In this document: positions 36,079 through 42,752 of the stretch, in pieces
Position numbering within the stretch: the stretch's first letter is position 1
Layout of the letters: each line of letters starts with the position of its first letter
NCBI GenBank assembly: GCA_905233555.1
Contig: CAJODF010000030.1
Location: forward strand, 1-45,758
DNA from: an uncultured Prevotella sp.
GTDB taxonomy: Bacteria; Bacteroidota; Bacteroidia; Bacteroidales; Bacteroidaceae
Length of the DNA stretch: 45,758 bases
Reading direction: 5' to 3'
Program-made: the position numbers and the translations under genes
Notes under the pieces: model-generated
Seen by the model: the letters and a program-made list of their open reading frames with translations, nothing else
Databases searched by the model: none
Told to the model about the DNA's origin: nothing

Positions 36079-36154
36079 AGTTCGCGATTAAGCGAGAGCT
36101 GTGCCAAACTTGCTTGAGCAATGCCGAACGTGAGCGAACTCGACGTGAAACGTC
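36079..36154 (+). repeat. Structured intergenic element, copy 2
   Basis: Fold: AGTTCGC (36079-36085) with GCGAACT (36134-36140), seven perfect pairs; inner TTGC-TTGA-GCAA hairpin; 3' hairpin GACGT-GAA-ACGTC (36142-36154). Compared with copy 1 (14105-14176), both partners change together in the outer stem (C-G to T-A) and in the 3' hairpin (GATGT/ACATC to GACGT/ACGTC). The element is followed by the arm of cassette copy 3. Confidence 0.6.
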
Positions 36155-36172
36155 AAAATTGAAAAGGTGAAA

Positions 36173-36247
36173 AGTTAAAAAACAACAAGGCGGAGCAACT
36201 TTTCACCTTTCACTTTTCACTTTTCACTTCTTTTTACTACCTTTGCA
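36173..36247 (+). promoter_or_regulatory. Heptamer-hairpin promoter cassette, copy 3
   Basis: AGTT, the 20-nt loop AAAAAACAACAAGGCGGAGC (36177-36196), AACT, TTTTCAC-type units with one CACC variant, TTCTTTTTAC and the -7 box TACCTTTG (36238-36245). The 5' arm 36163-36176 pairs perfectly over 14 bp with 36197-36210, including the mirrored variant GGTG/CACC. The downstream ATG (36254) follows the box by only 8 nt. Confidence 0.75.
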
Positions 36248-36253
36248 GCCGAT

Positions 36254-36889
36254 ATGAAGAAGATTTTATTCTACATCATAGCCGCCATCGTGGTCTTCGC
36301 CAGTTGTAACGACTACGAGACCTATGGCGATCAGAAGGAAAAAGAGCGCAATGCCATCAACAAGTTCATTGCCGACTCCAGCATTATGGTCATCTCTGAG
36401 GACGTGTTTACCCAGAATGGCTGCAAGACGGACTTGTCACGTAACGAATTTGTCAAACTCGACAAGAGCGGTGTCTATATGCAGATTGTCCGTCAGGGCT
36501 GCGGCACCAAGTTGCAGAATGGCGAGACAGCCAATCTGGTGTGTCGTTGCAAGGAGTACAACATCATGAAGGACACAATCGGCGTGGTCACTAGCCTCGC
36601 CTATACCGCCGCCTGTCCAGACATCATGCGCGTCACCTGCACCACAGGCACCTTCACTGCCTCCTTCACCAAGGCCATTGCCTACAACATGTACTATTGT
36701 TACAACAGTGCGGCAGTGCCCGCCGGCTGGTTGGCACCTCTGACCTACGTGAACGTGGGTGTGCCCCAGAACGAAGGCGAGGAGATCGCGAAGGTGCGTC
36801 TGATTGTGCCACACAGTCAGGGTCATGCGATTGCGACCCAGAATGTGACGCCCTACTATTACGAAATCACATTCCAACGAGAAGCATAA
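36254..36889 (+). CDS. DUF4827-family lipoprotein
   Basis: A 211-residue envelope lipoprotein (signal MKKILFYIIAAIVVFASC, Cys18). The family is restricted to Bacteroidetes and has an FKBP-like fold by family knowledge; whether it isomerises prolines is unknown. Motifs seen: EKERNAINKFIADSSIMVIS, YMQIVRQGCGTKLQNGETANL and a terminal YYYEITFQREA. Several cysteines (QNGCKTD, RQGCG, CRCKE, AACPD) suggest disulfides. The DHH protein, DUF4827 and glmM neighbourhood is, as far as I know, recurrent in the phylum. The very short leader after the -7 box suggests leaderless or near-leaderless translation. Confidence 0.82.
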   Translation: MKKILFYIIAAIVVFASCNDYETYGDQKEKERNAINKFIADSSIMVISEDVFTQNGCKTDLSRNEFVKLDKSGVYMQIVRQGCGTKLQNGETANLVCRCKEYNIMKDTIGVVTSLAYTAACPDIMRVTCTTGTFTASFTKAIAYNMYYCYNSAAVPAGWLAPLTYVNVGVPQNEGEEIAKVRLIVPHSQGHAIATQNVTPYYYEITFQREA

Positions 36890-36916
36890 CGATTTTTTAG
36901 TAAATATACAACCCTT

Positions 36917-38305
36917 ATGACACTTATCAAATCCATATCAGGCATCCGCGGAACCATCGGCGGACGCACGGGTGATACCCTCAACCCATTAGACATTGTC
37001 AAGTTTACCACGGCCTATGCCACGTTCATCTCCAGAAAGACAGGACGCTGCGGCAAGATCGTCGTGGGCCGCGACGGACGCATCTCAGGCGAGATGGTCA
37101 AGAACGTGGTCTGCGGTACGCTGATGGGCATGGGCTTCGATGTCATCAATATCGGCTATGCCACCACCCCGACTACCGAATTGGCTGTCCGCATGGCAGA
37201 AGCCGACGGCGGTATCATCATCACCGCCTCACACAATCCCCGCCAGTGGAATGCACTCAAACTGCTCAACAGCGAGGGTGAGTTCCTGACGGCTGCCGAC
37301 GGTGCAGAGGTGCTCGACATCGCTGCCCGCGAGGACTTCGACTATGCAGAAGTAGATCGTCTGGGAAAATATACGGAGGACAACTCCTTCGACCAGCGCC
37401 ACATCGACTCCGTGCTCCAGTTGAAACTGGCCGACATAGAGGCTATCAAGAAGCGTAAGTTCCGCGTCTGCGCCGATACCATCAACTCCGTGGGTGGCAT
37501 CATCCTCCCAGAGTTGTTCAAGGCCATCGGCGTCGATTACGAGATACTGAATGCCGACTGCACGGGCGACTTCGCCCACAACCCCGAGCCGCTGGAGAAG
37601 AACCTTCAGGGCATCATGGATAAGATGCGCAAGGGCGGTTTCGATTTGGGTATCGTCGTCGATCCCGACGTTGACCGTCTGGCCTTCATCTGCGAGGACG
37701 GCACCATGTTCGGCGAGGAATACACCCTCGTCAGCGTTGCCGACTATATCCTCTCCCACACGCCAGGCAACACCGTGTCGAACCTCAGCAGCACCCGTGC
37801 CCTGCGCGACGTCACTGAGAAGCACGGTGGCAAATATACTGCCGCTGCCGTGGGCGAGGTGAATGTCACCACGAAGATGAAAGAAGTGGGAGCCGTGATC
37901 GGCGGTGAGGGCAATGGCGGTGTCATCTATCCCGAGAGCCACTATGGCCGCGACGCCCTCGTGGGTATCGTGCTCTTCCTGTCAAGTCTCGCCCAAAAGG
38001 GCTGCACCGCCAGCGAACTGCGCCAGACCTTCCCCGACTATCAGATTGCCAAGAACCGCATCGACCTCACCCCTGAGACTGACGTGGATGCTATCCTCGT
38101 AAAGGTCAAGGAGATGTTCGCCAAGGACAACAGTGCGACTGTCAACGATATCGACGGTGTGAAGATCGACTTCCCCGACCGCTGGGTTCACCTCCGCAAG
38201 TCGAACACAGAACCGATTATCCGCGTCTATAGTGAAGCCCAGACGATGGCACAGGCCGACGAACTCGGCAAGAAACTGATGCAAGTCGTCTATGACATGC
38301 AATAA
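36917..38305 (+). CDS. glmM: Phosphoglucosamine mutase / phosphohexomutase
   Basis: A 462-residue cytoplasmic enzyme interconverting glucosamine-6- and -1-phosphate for peptidoglycan and LPS precursors. The phosphoserine loop TASHNP has S105. The Mg2+ loop DPDVDR gives D249, D251 and D253. The sugar-binding loop is GGEGNGGVIYP, and the phosphate-binding loop near the C-terminus is RKSNTEPIIRVYSE. The subgroup (GlmM against phosphomannomutase) is inferred from the GGEGNGG loop and is less certain than the family. It follows the DUF4827 gene by 27 nt and ends in a clear terminator. Confidence 0.88.
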   Translation: MTLIKSISGIRGTIGGRTGDTLNPLDIVKFTTAYATFISRKTGRCGKIVVGRDGRISGEMVKNVVCGTLMGMGFDVINIGYATTPTTELAVRMAEADGGIIITASHNPRQWNALKLLNSEGEFLTAADGAEVLDIAAREDFDYAEVDRLGKYTEDNSFDQRHIDSVLQLKLADIEAIKKRKFRVCADTINSVGGIILPELFKAIGVDYEILNADCTGDFAHNPEPLEKNLQGIMDKMRKGGFDLGIVVDPDVDRLAFICEDGTMFGEEYTLVSVADYILSHTPGNTVSNLSSTRALRDVTEKHGGKYTAAAVGEVNVTTKMKEVGAVIGGEGNGGVIYPESHYGRDALVGIVLFLSSLAQKGCTASELRQTFPDYQIAKNRIDLTPETDVDAILVKVKEMFAKDNSATVNDIDGVKIDFPDRWVHLRKSNTEPIIRVYSEAQTMAQADELGKKLMQVVYDMQ

Positions 38306-38310
38306 AACAA

Positions 38311-38338
38311 AACTCCCGCCGGTTGGCGGGAGTTTTTT
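38311..38338. terminator. Bidirectional terminator between glmM and the hydrolase gene
   Basis: AACTCCCGCC-GGTT-GGCGGGAGTT forms a perfect 10-bp stem, followed by TTTT on the plus strand and, in the other direction, by a TTTTGTTTTATT run. Confidence 0.88.
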
Positions 38339-39236
38339 ATTTCAGTGTATCGAAGATAGCGTTCTTTTCAAGCGTCCAGTCTTTGCGCTTGGTCAATTCG
38401 GCGTCCTTACCCTTAAACATCTTTGCGGCCTGCTGGTCGCCCTTCAACTGCCAGTTGAGCCAGGCGAGGGCCACCACAGAGAACTCACCGCCATGAGGCT
38501 GACGATAGGTACCGCCGTGACCAACAGGGAAGTTGGCAGCGCAGGCAGCCACATGATCGATTTTATGGAAGTCGTCCATACCGTTGCCATAGGCAATGTC
38601 GGTCTCACCGCCGAGGAGGTACATGATAGAGGTGTGAATCTCCTTCAGTTTTGACTTCGGAGGCATGGGCATACCACCCACGGCCGAACCGGCATTCTCG
38701 TTATTGAAAAGTCCGCTGTTGCAAATCATCAGGGTCTTGATACGCGGGTCAGCGCAATTGAAGAGGGTCTGCAGACCGCCACACGACATACCTGCCACAC
38801 AGATACTCTTCACGTCGATCTTATTATAATAAGGTGACTTGGGGTCGGCATTCTGAGCGATGATCCAGTCCATCGACTCAATCTGCTGCTCGGTAGTGGA
38901 CATCGGGCCGCGATAGGGCTGCTCGTCCATCGGGATAAAGCCCGTAGCCAGCACGATATAGCCGTAGGAAGCAATCTCGTTGAGGAAGTTCACATGCTCC
39001 CAGGGGGAGTTGGTGCAGGCACCATTGCCCCATACCAATACGGGAAGAGGATTCTTTTTATTGAACTTGGAGAGATCCTGCGGGACGAAAATCGTGTGAG
39101 CCGGCAGTGAGGGATCGTCTTGCATAATGGCCTTGTAAGGACCTGTTCCGCCGTCTTCGAGAATACGGGAAGCGGCATTTGCCAGTGTCAGCGACATGAG
39201 GGCTGCAACCAGACAGAGCATTCGTTTTGCTTTCAT
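38337..39236 (-). CDS. Secreted alpha/beta-hydrolase
   Basis: A 299-residue protein with a signal peptide (MKAKRMLCLVAALMSLTLANAA) and an alpha/beta-hydrolase domain similar to dienelactone hydrolase / PET-hydrolase-like or chlorophyllase-type enzymes. Visible motifs: oxyanion region PVLVWGNGACTNSP, nucleophile elbow AGMSCGG (S151) and a late GHGGTYRQPHGG that may supply the catalytic His. The substrate is unknown (an ester). The conserved motif NGACTN recurs in secreted Bacteroidetes and Streptomyces hydrolases. It is probably periplasmic. It is transcribed alone, with a terminator shared with glmM. Confidence 0.8.
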   Translation of the reverse strand: MKAKRMLCLVAALMSLTLANAASRILEDGGTGPYKAIMQDDPSLPAHTIFVPQDLSKFNKKNPLPVLVWGNGACTNSPWEHVNFLNEIASYGYIVLATGFIPMDEQPYRGPMSTTEQQIESMDWIIAQNADPKSPYYNKIDVKSICVAGMSCGGLQTLFNCADPRIKTLMICNSGLFNNENAGSAVGGMPMPPKSKLKEIHTSIMYLLGGETDIAYGNGMDDFHKIDHVAACAANFPVGHGGTYRQPHGGEFSVVALAWLNWQLKGDQQAAKMFKGKDAELTKRKDWTLEKNAIFDTLK

Positions 39237-39289
39237 AATCTTGATAGTTTTTATGAGTTAAATATGGTTTTATGCCGCAAAAATAAAAA

Positions 39290-39325
39290 AAAACTCGGAA
39301 AAAAACAAATTTTTCCGAGTTTTTT
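39290..39325. terminator. Terminator downstream of the SulP gene
   Basis: AAAACTCGGAAAAA pairs with TTTTTCCGAGTTTT around ACAAA, with a T-run after it on both strands. It begins 7 nt after the SulP stop and lies upstream of the hydrolase gene. Confidence 0.8.
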
Positions 39326-39331
39326 CCAAGT

Positions 39332-41026
39332 TTATACCAATTGCTTGGCTCTGTCGAGGGCGATATTGATATGCGAACAGATATTGTCCTCGCCGAGCAT
39401 CGTGTCGAAACCGGCCTTGTGGAGTACGGCCTGCACCGTGGGATTCACACCCGAGAGCACCACCTGGATACCTTCCTGCTGTGACATCAGACAGAGGTTC
39501 GTCAGGTTATGGATACCCGTAGAATCGACAAACGGCACCTTACGCATACGGATGATGCGCACCTTCGGACGCTGGTGGCGCAGGGCGCCCATAATTTCCT
39601 CGAACTTGTTACCGGCTCCGAAGAAATACGGCCCGTTGATCTCATAGACCTCCACACCCTTGGGAATCGTCAGGTGCTCCAAGTTACCCAACTGGAAGTC
39701 GCTGTCCTCCTCAGCAGGGTCGATCTCGTCGCTGATGACCTTGACATCAGTGGTCTCTGCCATCCGTCGCATGAAGAGCAGACAGGCACAGATCAGTCCC
39801 ACCTCGATGGCAATGGTGAGGTCGAAGATGACCGTCAGGAGGAATGTCACCCAGAGTACGATGATATCGCTCTTCGGATTCTTCATGATTGAGGTGAAGG
39901 AACGCCAGCCGCTCATGTTGTAACTGACGATGACGAGCACACCAGCCAGACAGGCCATCGGAATATACTGTGCCAACGGCATCAGGAAGAGGAAGATGAG
40001 CAGCAACACGGCAGCGTGGATAATGCCGGCCACAGGGGTCCGACCACCATTGTTGATGTTGGTCATCGTACGGGCGATGGCACCTGTAGCGGGGATACCG
40101 CCGAAGATGGGTGAAGCCAGATTGGCAAAACCCTGGGCAATCAGTTCGGTGTTTGAGTGGTGACGGTCGCCAATGACGCCATCCGCCACCGTAGCCGAGA
40201 GCAACGACTCGATGGCACCGAGGATGGCAATGGTGATAGCAGGCGACACCAGACCTTTGATAACCTCCCACGTCAATTCAGGTACCTGGGCACCAGGCAA
40301 CTGGTTCGAAATAGAGAAGCGGTCGCCGATGGTCTCAATCGAGGTCACGCCGGCATATTGTTTCAACAGCAGGGCGGCTACGGTCATCAAGATGATGGCA
40401 ATCAGCGAGCCAGGCAGTTTCCCCAACACGCTGCTACGGGAGATCTTCGGCCAGAGGGCTATGACAGCCACTGATCCCACTCCTACCCCGGCACTCCACC
40501 AGTCGATGGTGGGGAAAGAGCCGATATAAGCAATCCATTTCTCGATGAAATCGGAAGGCACCTGCGACATCGTCAGACCAAAGAGGTCCTTGATCTGCGT
40601 GGTAAAGATGGTCAGGGCGATACCCGAGGTAAAGCCCACCACGATGGGGTACGGAATGTACTTGATGATGGTACCCAAGTGCAGGATGCCGAACAGGATC
40701 AGGAACACGCCCGCCATCAATGTGGCGATGGTCAGACCCTCGAAGCCGTACTGCTGGATGATACCATAGATGATAATAATGAATGCGCCCGTAGGGCCAC
40801 CTATCTGAACCTTCGATCCGCCGAAGACAGAAACCATAAGTCCTGCCACGATGGCAGTGATGATACCCTTCTCGGGTGTAACGCCTGAGGCAATACCAAA
40901 GGCGATGGCAAGCGGGAGTGCGACAATACCAACAATAATACCCGCCAACAAATCGGTCGTAAACTGTTTCCGGTTATAATTCTTCAACGTGGAAAACAGT
41001 TTCGGCTTGAACTCTAATGTCGTCAT
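39332..41026 (-). CDS. SulP-family anion transporter with STAS domain
   Basis: A 564-residue inner-membrane protein of the SLC26/SulP family. The N-terminal ~410 residues are hydrophobic, with the UraA-type fold (TDLLAGIIVGIVALPLAIAFGIASGV and FGGSKVQIGGPTGAF near the anion site). A STAS domain follows at about 455-560 (PKVRIIRMRKVPFVDSTGIH). Likely cargo is sulfate, bicarbonate or a dicarboxylate, and the sequence does not choose. It has its own promoter at 41062-41055 and a strong terminator, so it is monocistronic. Confidence 0.88.
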   Translation of the reverse strand: MTTLEFKPKLFSTLKNYNRKQFTTDLLAGIIVGIVALPLAIAFGIASGVTPEKGIITAIVAGLMVSVFGGSKVQIGGPTGAFIIIIYGIIQQYGFEGLTIATLMAGVFLILFGILHLGTIIKYIPYPIVVGFTSGIALTIFTTQIKDLFGLTMSQVPSDFIEKWIAYIGSFPTIDWWSAGVGVGSVAVIALWPKISRSSVLGKLPGSLIAIILMTVAALLLKQYAGVTSIETIGDRFSISNQLPGAQVPELTWEVIKGLVSPAITIAILGAIESLLSATVADGVIGDRHHSNTELIAQGFANLASPIFGGIPATGAIARTMTNINNGGRTPVAGIIHAAVLLLIFLFLMPLAQYIPMACLAGVLVIVSYNMSGWRSFTSIMKNPKSDIIVLWVTFLLTVIFDLTIAIEVGLICACLLFMRRMAETTDVKVISDEIDPAEEDSDFQLGNLEHLTIPKGVEVYEINGPYFFGAGNKFEEIMGALRHQRPKVRIIRMRKVPFVDSTGIHNLTNLCLMSQQEGIQVVLSGVNPTVQAVLHKAGFDTMLGEDNICSHINIALDRAKQLV

Positions 41027-41054
41027 ATTCTGTTAATTATCTTGAAAACGGGTG

Positions 41055-41062
41055 CAAAATTA
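41055..41062 (-). promoter_or_regulatory. -7 box (TAATTTTG) of the SulP gene
   Basis: The minus-strand TAATTTTGC lies 28 nt before the ATG at 41026. Confidence 0.55.
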
Positions 41063-41114
41063 AGAAAAAAGTTAAAATCCTCAAAAAGAATGAACAACTT
41101 AATGGAAAATAACC

Positions 41115-41122
41115 TAAATTTG
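41115..41122 (+). promoter_or_regulatory. -7 box (TAAATTTG) of the abundant-lipoprotein operon
   Basis: TAAATTTGT lies about 65 nt before the ATG at 41188. The intervening leader is purine-rich (GAGAGAGAGAAAG) and AT-rich, without a clear fold. Confidence 0.5.
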
Positions 41123-41187
41123 TTGCCGAAAATCAATTTGAGAGAGAGAAAGTTCACTTTATTTAATCACTAAATTAAAAAAGCATT

Positions 41188-41763
41188 ATGAAAAAAATCA
41201 TGTTCGCAGTGATGGCTATGATCGCCATCGGTTTCACATCGTGTGGTAACAAGACTCAGGCTCCCGCAGAGGCTGCCGCTGAGGAAGTTGTGTTCGACGC
41301 TGAGGAAGAGGCTTCTGCCAGCATCAGCGCTCTGACCGAGCAGATCGAGGCTCAGGATGCCAACAAGTTCCAGGAGGTTCTTGCCACCGTTCAGGAGAAG
41401 ATCAAGGAGATCATCGGTTCTAATCCTGAGGTTGCCAAGGAGTATGTTGCCAAGATTCAGGACTTCCTGAAGGAGAATGCTGAGAAGATCAAGGCTTTCG
41501 CTGGTGAGAATGCTGCTGTTCAGACGGCTCTTGCTGCCATCACAGAGGCTCCTGCCGACGCCGTTGTCAATGGTCTGATGCAGGCTATGGAGGGTGTGAA
41601 GGATGCTGCTGGCGATGCTGTTGACGCTGCTGGTGAGGCCGTCGATGCTGCCAAGGACGCTGTCGAGGACAAGGCTAACGAAGTTAAGGATGCTGCCAAG
41701 GGAGCTGCCAGCGATGCTGTTGACCAGGCTGCCGACGGCGCTAAGAAAGCACTCGGACTCTAA
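41188..41763 (+). CDS. Alanine-rich helical lipoprotein with LEA-like tail, probably abundant
   Basis: A 191-residue lipoprotein (MKKIMFAVMAMIAIGFTSCG, Cys19). After an acidic spacer (EAAAEEVVFDAEEEASAS) it is almost entirely amphipathic helix. The last ~60 residues are A/D/K/E/V repeats (VKDAAGDAVDAAGEAVDAAK, then DAVEDKANEVKDAAKGAASD) like late-embryogenesis-abundant or apolipoprotein-type sequences. No enzyme motif. Codon choice differs from neighbours: GCT, GTT and GGT dominate where surrounding genes use GCC, GTC and GGC, which often marks very high expression. Function unknown; a structural or stress-protective envelope role is inference. It is followed after 5 nt by the next gene. Confidence 0.75.
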   Translation: MKKIMFAVMAMIAIGFTSCGNKTQAPAEAAAEEVVFDAEEEASASISALTEQIEAQDANKFQEVLATVQEKIKEIIGSNPEVAKEYVAKIQDFLKENAEKIKAFAGENAAVQTALAAITEAPADAVVNGLMQAMEGVKDAAGDAVDAAGEAVDAAKDAVEDKANEVKDAAKGAASDAVDQAADGAKKALGL

Positions 41764-41768
41764 TCGAC

Positions 41769-42752
41769 ATGAAGAGATTATTTGTCATTATCACGGCATT
41801 CATGGCGACACTCGCCGTGAATGCCGTTGATGATAATACGGTAGAGGTGGTATATAACGGCTCGTCGGCTACAGTCACTGTGGCCAGCAACATCAGCAGT
41901 TATATCACCAACCAAAGCAATGGCTCGCACGTCAAACTGATACAGAGCAAGAATGTCAACGACAAGGTTGGGGAGATTACCTATAATCTCTCCGGTACCA
42001 GCACTGACGGTGAGTTCTACCTCGAAGGCAGTTACAAGGCCACCGTCGAGTTCTCCGGACTGACGCTGACCAACCCCAGCGGCCCTGCTGTCAACATTCA
42101 GGACGGCAAGCGCGTAGCCATCAGTGCCAAGAAAGGTACGACCAACACGCTGACTGACGGATCTGATTATACCGACGACCTGAACGGTTGTCTGCACTGC
42201 AAGGGACACACCGAGTTCCAAGGCAAGGGAACCCTCAGCATCGTGGGTAACTTCAAGCATGCCATCTACAGCAAAGAGTATGTGGAGGTGAAGAACCTCA
42301 CCCTCAACATCACTGCTGCCAAGAAAGACGGTATCCACTGCAAGCAGTACTTCCTGATGAAGAGCGGTACCGTCAACATCAGCGGTGCCGGCGACGACGG
42401 TATCCAGGTGGAACTCAAGGAAGACACTCCAACAGCAGCCACTGCTGACCATGAGGACGAGGACACAGGTAACTTCTATATGGAAGACGGTGAACTCACT
42501 ATCAGCGCGTGCGGCGGAAAAGCCATCAAGGCCGACGGTAGCGTCAATATCAGTGGTGGTACACAGAACTACGACAAGAGTGCCGTCGTCGAATACGCAC
42601 TGGGTATCAGCAATATTGTGGTCGATGACCTCGAAGGCTCCGATGCCGTCTATGACCTCAACGGCCGACAGCTGCCCGACGGCAAGTCACTCAGCAGAGG
42701 TGTCTATATTATCAGAAAGGGAGACCAAGTCAAGAAGGCGATTGTCCGATAA
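41769..42752 (+). CDS. Secreted beta-helix (carbohydrate-binding-like) protein with a T9SS-type C-terminal tail
   Basis: A 327-residue protein with signal peptide MKRLFVIITAFMATLAVNA. The body has parallel beta-helix-like repeats in which short strands alternate with G/N turns (GTLSIVGNFKHAIYSKEYVE, then VKNLTLNITAAKKDGIHCKQ, SGTVNISGAGDDGI, DGELTISACGGKAIKADG). This resembles the Cthe_2159-type carbohydrate-binding family. The C-terminus, YDLNGRQLPDGKSLSRGVYI plus IRKGDQVKKAIVR, has the shape of a type A sorting domain of the type IX secretion system. It is probably exported to the cell surface. It is adjacent to the upstream lipoprotein (5 nt) and the downstream MG2 protein (0 nt). Confidence 0.78.
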   Translation: MKRLFVIITAFMATLAVNAVDDNTVEVVYNGSSATVTVASNISSYITNQSNGSHVKLIQSKNVNDKVGEITYNLSGTSTDGEFYLEGSYKATVEFSGLTLTNPSGPAVNIQDGKRVAISAKKGTTNTLTDGSDYTDDLNGCLHCKGHTEFQGKGTLSIVGNFKHAIYSKEYVEVKNLTLNITAAKKDGIHCKQYFLMKSGTVNISGAGDDGIQVELKEDTPTAATADHEDEDTGNFYMEDGELTISACGGKAIKADGSVNISGGTQNYDKSAVVEYALGISNIVVDDLEGSDAVYDLNGRQLPDGKSLSRGVYIIRKGDQVKKAIVR

